A DNA stretch of 6,189 bases, taken from the NCBI GenBank assembly GCA_009701115.1, contig WLKR01000070.1, forward strand, positions 1 through 6,189, in the 5' to 3' direction. Of this stretch, positions 1 to 6,126 are shown one piece after another. The first letter of the stretch is position 1. Every line of letters begins with the position of its first letter. A program made the translations under genes and the position numbers. The notes beneath the pieces were generated by a model. That model was given only the letters and a program-made list of their open reading frames with translations. It searched no databases and was not told the DNA's origin. The stretch is from Actinomycetota bacterium (lineage in GTDB: Bacteria > Actinomycetota > Acidimicrobiia > Acidimicrobiales > RAAP-2).

Positions 1-303
1 GGTGGTGACGCGCTGGCCGCCGGGACGTACGCTCCGACACTGCAGGACTCGGACATCACCGCCACGCAGATTGCTACAGCGATTCGAAGCGGTCCGGGCA
101 ACATGCCGAACTACTCGAGCAGCCTCACCGACGAGCAGGTTGCCGACATTGTGAAGTACGTAAAAGTTGACATCCAGAACCCCAACAACATTGGTGGTGC
201 TGGTTTTGGAGGCCTTGGGCCAGTGGCTGAAGGATTTATCGCGCTGTCGTTGGGTATCGGCATTTTGGCCCTCGCCGCATTCTGGGTAGGAGACCGCCAG
301 TGA
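1..303 (+). CDS. qcrC: Cytochrome bc1 complex diheme cytochrome c subunit QcrC, C-terminal fragment
   Basis: This is the C-terminal 100 residues of the cytochrome c subunit of the actinobacterial menaquinol:cytochrome c reductase, which passes electrons from the Rieske centre to the terminal oxidase on the outer face of the membrane. The 5' end lies outside the window, so the CxxCH heme motifs are not visible. What is visible: a cytochrome c tail with the segment GPGNMPNYSS (residues 31-40 of the fragment), whose Met35 is the likely distal heme ligand; a LTDEQVADIVKYV helix typical of class I c domains; and a GLGPVAEGFIAL stretch leading into a C-terminal membrane anchor (about 76-96). The frame is open from base 1. 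The TGA overlaps the GTG start of qcrA. The ATG at 103 is internal and not a real start. Identification rests on these motifs and on qcrA and qcrB downstream. Confidence 0.93.
   Translation, partial: GGDALAAGTYAPTLQDSDITATQIATAIRSGPGNMPNYSSSLTDEQVADIVKYVKVDIQNPNNIGGAGFGGLGPVAEGFIALSLGIGILALAAFWVGDRQ
288..293 (+). promoter_or_regulatory. Ribosome binding site of qcrA
   Basis: AGGAGA lies 6 nt before the GTG at 300, inside the last codons of qcrC. It decides the GTG as the qcrA start and shows the genes are translationally coupled. Confidence 0.75.
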
Positions 304-1238
304 GCACAACCGAAGAACACCGCACACCCGTCTCGCTCTCGAGCGTTTCGGAAAATGACCCACGCATGCAGCCCGCGGCGAAGAACCCCGACCGCGTTGA
401 GCGCTGGATTGCCATTCTGTTCGTACTGGGCTTCGTGGGCTTCATCGGATTCGGCTGGGCCTACTGGGTCGACGCCGCACCTTGGATTCTCGGCAGCACA
501 GTGGGCTTCGCCTTCAGCTTCGTCGGAATTGGCGTAGTTGCTTGGGGCAAGTACCTCATGCCTAAGGGCCCCTTCGTTGAAGAGCGCCACGAAATGCGCA
601 GCACCGACGAAGAGCGTGACGCCTTTGCCGCCGCCATCATCCAGCGCGGTGGTGGTGTCATCAAGCGTCGTCCCATGCTGGGGGCTCTCCTCGGCGGAGG
701 TCTCGGTATCTTTGGGATTGTTGCTCTTTTTCCAGTCCTGCGAAGCCTTGGGCCGTTGCCCGGCAAGACGCTGACGCGTACCGACTGGAAGAAGGGTTCC
801 TACCTCGTCCTCCAAGATGGTCGTCGTGTTCACGTTGATGACTTCAAAATTTCCGAAGTCGCCACCGTCTTCCCCGAAGGCTTTGAAGAGACTCCGAATG
901 GTCAGGCCGTTGACCAGACGATCATTATTCGCTTGGACACCGAAGACTTCACGACAAAGAAGGGTCGCGAGTCTTGGGGCCCCGCGGGTTACGTCGCCTA
1001 CTCCAAGCTCTGTAGCCACCTCGGCTGCCCCGTGGGTCTCTACGAGCAGCAACTACAGATGCTCGTGTGCCCATGTCACCAGTCGATGTTCGATGTCACC
1101 GTAGGTGCACAGCCGAACTTCGGCCCCGCTCCTCGTCCGTTGCCGCAGCTTCCGCTGTTCATCGACAAGGACGGCTACCTCCGTAGTCAAAGCGACTACC
1201 TCGAACCCGTTGGCCCTGGATATTGGGAGCGCTCATGA
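300..1238 (+). CDS. qcrA: Rieske iron-sulfur subunit of the cytochrome bc1 complex (QcrA)
   Basis: This protein of 312 residues carries the [2Fe-2S] cluster that takes the first electron from menaquinol at the Qo site and hands it to QcrC. The cluster motifs are CSHLGC (238-243) and CPCH (257-260): Cys238, His240, Cys257 and His260 are the expected ligands, and Cys243/Cys259 the expected disulfide. CHQS replaces the CHGS common in proteobacterial and mitochondrial proteins. Three hydrophobic segments are visible (about 35-56, 62-83 and 126-146), against one in most bacteria; this is the actinobacterial form. Arg123-Arg124 directly precede the third segment. In Streptomyces coelicolor the equivalent helix is inserted by the Tat system, so this is a likely Tat signal. 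The GTG start is chosen for its AGGAGA site and 4-nt overlap with qcrC; the stop overlaps the qcrB start. Confidence 0.97.
   Translation: MSTTEEHRTPVSLSSVSENDPRMQPAAKNPDRVERWIAILFVLGFVGFIGFGWAYWVDAAPWILGSTVGFAFSFVGIGVVAWGKYLMPKGPFVEERHEMRSTDEERDAFAAAIIQRGGGVIKRRPMLGALLGGGLGIFGIVALFPVLRSLGPLPGKTLTRTDWKKGSYLVLQDGRRVHVDDFKISEVATVFPEGFEETPNGQAVDQTIIIRLDTEDFTTKKGRESWGPAGYVAYSKLCSHLGCPVGLYEQQLQMLVCPCHQSMFDVTVGAQPNFGPAPRPLPQLPLFIDKDGYLRSQSDYLEPVGPGYWERS
1225..1229 (+). promoter_or_regulatory. Ribosome binding site of qcrB
   Basis: GGGAG lies 5 nt before the ATG at 1235. It favours that ATG over the in-frame TTG at 1223, which precedes the site. Confidence 0.65.
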
Positions 1239-2761
1239 GTGATGTAAAGACGAAGCGGACCGCCAAGGCGGCTCGTGGCCCCTACGGCAAGGTCGGCCAC
1301 GTACTGAACGAGCTCGATGACCGCGTTGGTTCAGCCAAGGCCCGCAACTTCCTCGACAAGATCTTCCCCGACCACTGGTCCTTCATGCTTGGCGAGATTG
1401 CCCTGTATTCATTTGTGATCATTATGGTCACGGGTACGTTCTTGACGCTCTACTACGTACCGAGTCAGACGGTCGTTACCTACCGCGGTTCATACGCTCC
1501 GCTCTACGGCGTCAAGGTGACGCAGGCATTTGCCTCGTCCGTTGATCTGACGTTCGGCGTACGCGGCGGACTCTTGATGCGCCAAATGCACCACTGGGCC
1601 TGCGACATTTTCATTGGTGCCATGGTCGTCCACATGGCTCGCGTGTTCTTCACCGGTGCGTTCCGTAAGCCCCGCGAATTGAACTACTCAATCGGTACCA
1701 CGTTGTTGACCTTGGGTATCGTGAACGGATTCTTGGGCTACTCGCTCCCTGACGACTTGGTCTCGGGTACTGGTCTTCGAATCGCCTATTCGATTCTGGA
1801 ATCGATACCTGTCGTTGGTACGTATCTGGCCTTCTTTATCTTCGGGGGGAACTTCCCCGGGACGGCAGTTATCCCTCGATTCTTCATTCTCCACGTACTG
1901 CTGATTCCTGGAATCATTACGGCGATGGTTGGTGCCCACCTGTTCCTGCTGGTGCGCCAGAAGCACACGCAGTTCCCTGGGCCCGGTCGCACCGAGAAGA
2001 ACGTGGTTGGTACGCCAATGTTCCCCGTGTTTATGGGCAAGACCACCGGCTATCTCTTCATCGTGACTGGCGTGACGGCACTGCTGGGCGCATTCGCGCA
2101 GATCAACCCAATCTGGCTCTTTGGTCCGTACGACGCGGCAAAGATTTCGTACGCCGTGCAGCCTGACTGGTACATGGGCTTCCTGGACGGTGCGCTCCGT
2201 ATCGCGCCAGCGTGGCAGACGAATAATTTCGGACACACGATTCCCTGGACCGTTACCTTCCCAGCGCTGATTCTGCCCGGCATCATTTTTGGTATTGCTT
2301 ACGCCTGGCCTGCCCTAGAGCGCAAGTTCACTGGTGATCACGAGCTTCACAACTTGCTGGACCGACCTAGCGAAGTACCAGTTCGCACCGCCGCCGGATC
2401 GGCTCTCCTCGCATTTGTGATTTGGCTCTTCATCGCGAGCTCCACCGACGTCATCGCTAACTTCATGCACTTGTCCTTAAACAATGTGCTGATATTCATG
2501 CGCATCACGACTTTTATCGTTCCGGTCGTGACGTACATCATCACGTTGAAGATCTGCCAAGAGATGCGTGATGCCGATGGTTCGGGTCGTCGTAAGACGC
2601 CGAACCTGGTGACTCGTACATCCGAAGGTGAGTACGTCTCAACGGCCGCTCCGTACCACGAAGAAATGCAGCACCACGAAGAAGTAGCTGTTCCGGTGCC
2701 CACATTCTTGGTGAAAGACGAAGCGCCATCGAGCGATGGTGTTCGCACGGTAGAGCGCTAG
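1235..2761 (+). CDS. qcrB: Cytochrome b subunit of the cytochrome bc1 complex (QcrB)
   Basis: This integral membrane protein of 508 residues is the core of the menaquinol:cytochrome c reductase and binds two b hemes and the quinol sites. The four heme ligands are recognisable: His119 and His133 in the RQMHHW to VVHMAR helix (spacing 14), and His220 and His235 in the RFFILH to GAHLFL helix (spacing 15). The Qo-site PEWY motif is PDWY (310-313), a variant seen in actinobacterial QcrB. About eight or nine hydrophobic segments run from residue 52 to 438. After the last helix comes a charged tail of roughly 65 residues (443-508) containing a His/Glu-rich patch near 474-483. ATG at 1235 is preferred over TTG at 1223 because it forms an ATGA overlap with qcrA and has GGGAG upstream. 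The length fits the longer actinobacterial family rather than the short b6-type proteins. Confidence 0.97.
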   Translation: MSDVKTKRTAKAARGPYGKVGHVLNELDDRVGSAKARNFLDKIFPDHWSFMLGEIALYSFVIIMVTGTFLTLYYVPSQTVVTYRGSYAPLYGVKVTQAFASSVDLTFGVRGGLLMRQMHHWACDIFIGAMVVHMARVFFTGAFRKPRELNYSIGTTLLTLGIVNGFLGYSLPDDLVSGTGLRIAYSILESIPVVGTYLAFFIFGGNFPGTAVIPRFFILHVLLIPGIITAMVGAHLFLLVRQKHTQFPGPGRTEKNVVGTPMFPVFMGKTTGYLFIVTGVTALLGAFAQINPIWLFGPYDAAKISYAVQPDWYMGFLDGALRIAPAWQTNNFGHTIPWTVTFPALILPGIIFGIAYAWPALERKFTGDHELHNLLDRPSEVPVRTAAGSALLAFVIWLFIASSTDVIANFMHLSLNNVLIFMRITTFIVPVVTYIITLKICQEMRDADGSGRRKTPNLVTRTSEGEYVSTAAPYHEEMQHHEEVAVPVPTFLVKDEAPSSDGVRTVER

Positions 2762-2764
2762 GTC

Positions 2765-3733
2765 GTGCGCGCCGCTGCTGGTCTCAAGCGACGTCGGCGT
2801 TTCACTCTTATCGTGGTGTCGGCAGCCCTGGTGGCTGCCGGCACCACTTTTTACGTCACCACGTCGCGCGAATCCGCCGACGCCGCACTCTCTTCTAACG
2901 ACGAGACCACCGTTACAACTGTGCCGAAAGAGGCCCCTGAAGCCGGCTGGACCGTCGTAGGCCGGGGTCGCAATGGGGTCTTCTCAGATAAGAAGCAGGT
3001 GACCGTTAGCGGGATTACCTTCCTGGCCGCCCGGTTCCGTAAGGCGACGACCAAACTTTCCTGGCACCCCGGTTCCGAGGATCCGCCGAATGCTCAAAAG
3101 TTGCTTTCCGGGATGTCCAACAAGATTGACTTCACGGGCCAGGAAGGGCTTGATGGGGTTCTAGGGGCCTTCAATGGCGCGTTCAAGCTCTCGGCTGGTG
3201 CTGGTGGGCTCAAGGTGCGTAGCGCCGTCCTGGCTCCGTTTAAGCCCGGATTCGCTACCATCGCCATCGACAAAGACGGTGCGGTGGCTATGTGGGCGGG
3301 TGCGGCCTTTCAGGCCCCGGCCGGCTTCACGGGCGTTCTATTTCGCCAGAATCTCCAATTTCTGGTTGAGGGTGGCAAGGTCTCTACCTTGGCGAAAAAC
3401 CCCTCACAGGGCCTCTGGGGCGGCACTGTGGGTGCAGAAGTACGGCAATCCCGTACCGGCGTAGGGCTCGACTCGTCGGGCAACCTGGTGTACGTCGCCA
3501 CCATGGCCAAATGTCTTCCCGCCGAGCTGGCTCAGGCCATGGTCCAGGCAGGTCTCGTTAAGGGGATGGAACTTGACATCAACCCCTATTGGCCAATCTT
3601 GGGGATGACTCCCAGACCAGTACACCAGCCCGTCGGGGGATTCACTGTCACGCTGCCCGGCTCTCAGCACAGCCCCTTTGTCTTTGTTGAAGGCTGGATT
3701 CGCGACTTCTTCGTTGTGACCGCGCGGCGCTAG
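2765..3733 (+). CDS. Membrane-anchored or exported phosphodiester glycosidase-like (NAGPA-like) protein
   Basis: This protein has 322 residues. The N-terminus is a run of basic residues (8-12, KRRRR) followed by a hydrophobic segment (about 13-31), so it is a membrane-anchored or secreted protein facing outward. A Thr/Ser/Glu-rich linker (about 33-60) follows. The rest resembles the NAGPA/phosphodiester glycosidase fold: AFNGAF (135-140) in place of the usual NGGFF, RTGVG (230-234) before a D-x-x-G-N-L-V-Y-V strand, and GMELDINPYWP (267-277) where the family usually has LDGGGS. Family assignment is by motif memory, so the substrate is unknown. GTG at 2765 is the earliest possible start: it follows the qcrB stop by 3 nt in the same frame. 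No strong ribosome site precedes it, suggesting coupling to qcrB. Its stop interlocks with the stop of the convergent gene. The link with the bc1 operon may be only transcriptional. Confidence 0.72.
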   Translation: MRAAAGLKRRRRFTLIVVSAALVAAGTTFYVTTSRESADAALSSNDETTVTTVPKEAPEAGWTVVGRGRNGVFSDKKQVTVSGITFLAARFRKATTKLSWHPGSEDPPNAQKLLSGMSNKIDFTGQEGLDGVLGAFNGAFKLSAGAGGLKVRSAVLAPFKPGFATIAIDKDGAVAMWAGAAFQAPAGFTGVLFRQNLQFLVEGGKVSTLAKNPSQGLWGGTVGAEVRQSRTGVGLDSSGNLVYVATMAKCLPAELAQAMVQAGLVKGMELDINPYWPILGMTPRPVHQPVGGFTVTLPGSQHSPFVFVEGWIRDFFVVTARR

Positions 3734-4179
3734 CCGAACGCGTTGTAGTCGAACTCCCGAGGTTCCTCCTCGTCGTTTCGATCGTCATCCTGGAATCCGT
3801 AACGCAGGCCACAGGCCCGACAGGTGGTGTCGAGCAGAGCGCTCGGGTCACCCATCATGATCACGCAGCCCGCCAACTCGTAGAGAGCGCCTTCGGGGGT
3901 GCCGTAATACGAGGTGAAGTAGAGATGGGGCACGTCCGGAAAGATCCGTGGATCGAACGTCTCGTACTCCGGTGACTCCTCATCGGGTTCTTGTCGCTCG
4001 TCATCGGTCCGGTAGTGCCACACCCCTTCGGCATCGCGGGCGGCGTAGGTCTGATGTTGAAACTCCTCACGAAACATCGGCATCCCGTGGATCACCTTTA
4101 TGAGTTGCGTGGAGCGACATCGAGGACACTCGTCGTAAAAGGGGTCGTGGGGGAATTCTTCAAATTGAGATTCGCTCAT
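3730..4179 (-). CDS. Uncharacterised acidic protein with two CxxC knuckles (probable zinc ribbon)
   Basis: I do not recognise this protein of 149 residues. Two Cys pairs, CPRC (18-21) and CRAC (120-123), could together bind one zinc, with an insert of about 100 residues between them. The insert contains AARDAEGVWHYR (46-57), an acidic stretch (59-72) and a hydrophobic, aromatic part (84-109). The C-terminus is strongly acidic (131-141). There is no signal peptide or membrane helix, so it is probably cytoplasmic. The start is supported by AGGAGAG upstream. It overlaps the end of the upstream gene by 20 nt and is the second gene of a two-gene operon. The upstream product has the same CPxCRS opening and a matching D-x-x-G-x-W segment, so the two look like old duplicates. 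Its TAG stop interlocks with the stop of the plus-strand glycosidase-like gene. Confidence 0.82.
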   Translation of the reverse strand: MSESQFEEFPHDPFYDECPRCRSTQLIKVIHGMPMFREEFQHQTYAARDAEGVWHYRTDDERQEPDEESPEYETFDPRIFPDVPHLYFTSYYGTPEGALYELAGCVIMMGDPSALLDTTCRACGLRYGFQDDDRNDEEEPREFDYNAFG

Positions 4180-4861
4180 GGTGCTCTCCTGGTTGTCGCT
4201 GGTACGTTGCTCGGTGGGACGGGAATTTGTGGGTGTCGATGAGATCTAGGCCGGCCGGGGTGCGCCAGAAGGAGTGAGCCGGCTGCGGCCCCACAAAGTC
4301 CATGCCGGCGCGATATTCAGTCCACCGGTAGGGCGCTCCGGGAATCCAATTGTGACTCTCGACCCAGTCTCCATTGGGGTCGTCCCAGTTGATCCACCAC
4401 ACGTTGTTGGTCGCGGAGCGCACGAGCCGAATCATGGGCTCGGAAGAGAAGATGACCTCGTGGTCGTATTCAATCTCCTCGAAGTACTCCTCCTTGGAGG
4501 ACCGGGGCTTGCGGACCATGAGCATTCCAGCCCAGGTGCGATTGTTGTAGAGACGCCAACCGCCGGGCTCGATGAACGTCACCTCACAGTCGCAGCTGCG
4601 ACAGACGGCTGCGAGATTGACGTCATTGGGACTAGGGGCGGGAGGACTTATAAACCAGTTACCCCGGGCTCGTTCGCCACGCGACGCTCGATACTGTCGA
4701 ACACCGTGACGGGCCTCGGCATGGAATATCCAGGTCCCGTTTCGATCTTGGCTCACCCATCCTTCGCAGTGGTCAGGGCCAAACCATGTTTCGTCCGAAA
4801 AGAGCACGAGTGCGTGACTGCGACACGACGGGCATCGTTCACTAAAATCCATTTGGCACAT
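4160..4861 (-). CDS. Uncharacterised protein with two CxxC knuckles and a Trp-rich C-terminal half
   Basis: I do not recognise this protein of 233 residues. It begins with CPSCRS (10-15), continues with SQDRNGTWIF (37-46), and has a second pair CRSC (87-90) followed by Cys92. The spacing suggests a zinc ribbon split by an insert of about 73 residues. Cys32 is an extra candidate ligand. The part after residue 100 has no counterpart in the downstream gene: a charged segment (117-136, EEYFEEIEYDHE) and a region dense in Trp, Asn and Asp (150-190, with WWINWDD). There is no membrane helix or signal peptide. The ATG at 4861 has a strong GGAGG site 6 nt upstream; an alternative ATG lies three codons in. 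It is the first gene of a two-gene operon. A longer open frame on the opposite strand (4274-5065) is judged a shadow, since the Cys pairs and ribosome site belong to this strand. Confidence 0.82.
   Translation of the reverse strand: MCQMDFSERCPSCRSHALVLFSDETWFGPDHCEGWVSQDRNGTWIFHAEARHGVRQYRASRGERARGNWFISPPAPSPNDVNLAAVCRSCDCEVTFIEPGGWRLYNNRTWAGMLMVRKPRSSKEEYFEEIEYDHEVIFSSEPMIRLVRSATNNVWWINWDDPNGDWVESHNWIPGAPYRWTEYRAGMDFVGPQPAHSFWRTPAGLDLIDTHKFPSHRATYQRQPGEHHERISI
4184..4190 (-). promoter_or_regulatory. Ribosome binding site of the downstream CxxC gene
   Basis: Read on the minus strand this is AGGAGAG; its AGGAG core lies 6 nt before the ATG at 4179. It sits inside the coding sequence of the preceding gene, which fits translation of both from one message. 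Confidence 0.75.
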
Positions 4862-4867
4862 GATCCA

Positions 4868-4872
4868 CCTCC
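4868..4872 (-). promoter_or_regulatory. Ribosome binding site of the upstream CxxC gene
   Basis: GGAGG on the minus strand lies 6 nt before the ATG at 4861, in a G-rich stretch. It fixes the start and the coding strand of the gene against the long antisense frame. Confidence 0.75.
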
Positions 4873-5062
4873 ACCGACAATCTCGCAGGGGGGTATGACA
4901 CGAAAGCTAGTTACCAGCGACGACCCGACACGTTGCTTCCGCTCTCGAGACATGGTCACGCTCTTTTTTTGCAGACGTGTAGCGCTGCGGTTGGCTTCAT
5001 TCATCGCAACTGAGGGCTCAGCCGGGTTTGGCCTCTTCAGTGAATGCTTCAGACCATCGCAC

Positions 5063-5068
5063 TAATAT
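5063..5068 (+). promoter_or_regulatory. Candidate -10 element of a leaderless promoter
   Basis: TAATAT fits the actinobacterial TAnnnT -10 and ends 8 nt before the ATG at 5077. That spacing places the transcript start at or next to the A of the start codon. There is no recognisable -35 at 16-18 nt and no ribosome site before either candidate start, which is what a leaderless gene would look like. Confidence 0.4.
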
Positions 5069-5076
5069 CCCTATTC

Positions 5077-5547
5077 ATGTTCGTCAACTGGCAGAAAACC
5101 CCCGAGATTGTCCAAGACGACTTATTTCACGAGTTTGCGATCTCGATTGTTAGCGAGTTTGGTGGCGTAGGAAAGAGGTGGCTCGAAGAACTGTGGGGAA
5201 TAATTCGCCCAAATGAGCAGGTTTTAGCAATCGCAGGCGGTGCCTACTTTCGACTTCGCGACACTTCAGGCGGCAGAGTTACTGTTGGGGGTCGTGTGAG
5301 CTTCGGTTTGGTCGTCACGAATCAACGAATTATTTGGCTTCATTCCGAAGGTCTCCATCTCTTTTGGAGTCTCAAAAATATTGCCGAACTCTCCCTGATT
5401 AGGCGTGGCGACCTCCGATTTATTATGAGCGACGGTTCGAGGGTACAGGTCGCCCTCGAATTGTGGATGCTACGAAAGGCACGAATTGCGAGAGTCAACA
5501 TGACTCTTGAGGCACTTATGCGTGAGCGCCTACAACACCAGCCCTAA
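5077..5547 (+). CDS. Small protein with a bacterial PH-like domain
   Basis: This protein of 156 residues has a helical N-terminus (about 12-42) and a C-terminal two-thirds resembling bacterial PH-like (GRAM/bPH) domains. The cues are NEQVLAIAGGAYFR (46-59), the hallmark strand GLVVTNQRIIWL (77-88), LFWSLKNIAEL (95-105), and a DLRFIMSDGSRVQV hairpin (112-125), ending in the expected long helix (129-152). Such domains usually bind lipids or proteins at the membrane face; no ligand can be inferred here. There are no membrane helices from this start. An in-frame ATG at 5044, right after a stop, would add 11 mostly hydrophobic residues. I prefer 5077 because TAATAT lies 8 nt upstream and neither start has a ribosome site. 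Base composition looks more AT-rich than in the qcr genes. The TAA interlocks with the stop of the convergent membrane-protein gene. Confidence 0.78.
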   Translation: MFVNWQKTPEIVQDDLFHEFAISIVSEFGGVGKRWLEELWGIIRPNEQVLAIAGGAYFRLRDTSGGRVTVGGRVSFGLVVTNQRIIWLHSEGLHLFWSLKNIAELSLIRRGDLRFIMSDGSRVQVALELWMLRKARIARVNMTLEALMRERLQHQP

Positions 5548-6107
5548 GTCGGCTGGTTGCCAAGGCCCGATGCTTCACTCTCGCCACTGGCCAAGCACAT
5601 TTTCAACTTCTCGTCGGGAGAAAGAACATCGGCTTGACCTTGCTGAGCAATCGCCTCTTGTGCGAATACCGACCGGGCGGCATGGGCGCTATAGAGGATG
5701 ATTGGCATGGAGTGGAAGGGCACTGTCATCTTGATAGACGTCACTATCGCCACGAGCGTCGCAAAGGCTCCCCCGGGAGTGAGTAGGGCCCAGCGGAGCA
5801 ATGTGCGGAGCCGCCACAATGCCGTCCCTGGCATAGCCGATTTCTTGATTTTCGCCGCAGGGGCATCTGGTACAAGGTGAATCAGCCGGGTTCGGGCTCG
5901 GCTTCCTCGGATCACAAGCACGATGCCAATAGTGACAAAAACCAAACCGGTAATGACGACCCCCACGGTGTCAGAGGGGTGGCCCTGGTCGCTGACGGCG
6001 CCCATAATGCCCATAACGCCAAATGCCACGACTGCAAAGCCAAAAAATCGGTAGACCTTGGCGAAGGTCAATCGGCGTCGAACACTGGTCGAATTTCGCC
6101 TTTCCAC
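5544..6107 (-). CDS. Uncharacterised small membrane protein with about three helices
   Basis: I do not recognise this protein of 187 residues. A basic N-terminus (RRNSTSVRRR, 3-12) precedes two hydrophobic segments (about 18-38 and 47-67) joined by a short polar loop, DQGHPSDT. A basic cytoplasmic-looking stretch (68-105, with many Arg and Lys) follows, then a third hydrophobic segment (about 103-127). The tail of about 60 residues ends in a soluble, Gln/Ser/Glu-rich part. The start is GTG at 6107; a stop lies five codons upstream, so the gene cannot extend much further. No clear ribosome site is visible, so the start is uncertain, and a TTG 12 codons in is an alternative. The hydrophobic pattern on this strand, absent from the overlapping plus-strand frames, supports it as the coding strand. 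Its stop overlaps that of the PH-like gene. Confidence 0.72.
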   Translation of the reverse strand: MERRNSTSVRRRLTFAKVYRFFGFAVVAFGVMGIMGAVSDQGHPSDTVGVVITGLVFVTIGIVLVIRGSRARTRLIHLVPDAPAAKIKKSAMPGTALWRLRTLLRWALLTPGGAFATLVAIVTSIKMTVPFHSMPIILYSAHAARSVFAQEAIAQQGQADVLSPDEKLKMCLASGESEASGLGNQPT

Positions 6108-6126
6108 GGCACCAGTTAATCACCGC

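Larger units (their letters stand above)
4862..5076. other. Divergent intergenic region between the CxxC operon and the PH-like gene
   Basis: This 215-bp region must hold promoters for both directions. For the plus strand, TAATAT at 5063-5068 is the best -10. For the minus strand I see no convincing -35/-10 pair; TAGCTT (about 4905-4910 on the minus strand) is a weak -10 option. It also contains the perfect palindrome TCTCGAGA (4943-4950) and a run of seven T (4964-4970). No gene is supported here. Confidence 0.6.

Noticed and set aside
111..1052. Open frame of 313 codons on the minus strand
   Set aside because: It lies opposite qcrC and qcrA, which have clear motifs; it has no recognisable domain and arises from the codon bias of the real genes.
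1223..1234. TTG at 1223 as an alternative qcrB start
   Set aside because: The ribosome site GGGAG lies inside these codons and points to the ATG at 1235, which also forms the usual 4-nt overlap.
1688..2236. Open frame of 182 codons on the minus strand
   Set aside because: It lies antisense to the heme-binding core of qcrB and its product is a charged, low-structure sequence.
3758..3780. Possible terminator hairpin CGAGG-TTCCT-CCTCG followed by TCGTTT after the glycosidase-like gene
   Set aside because: The stem is only 5 bp, there is no U-tract, and the bases encode the acidic tail of the minus-strand protein.
4274..5065. Open frame of 263 codons on the plus strand, longer than the gene opposite
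   Set aside because: The minus strand has the GGAGG site, paired CxxC motifs and an operon partner. The plus frame lacks a ribosome site or recognisable domain, although its length merits a homology search.
5877..6119. Open frame of 80 codons on the plus strand
   Set aside because: It is antisense to the hydrophobic segments of the membrane protein; its His/Asn/Asp-rich product is typical of a shadow frame.
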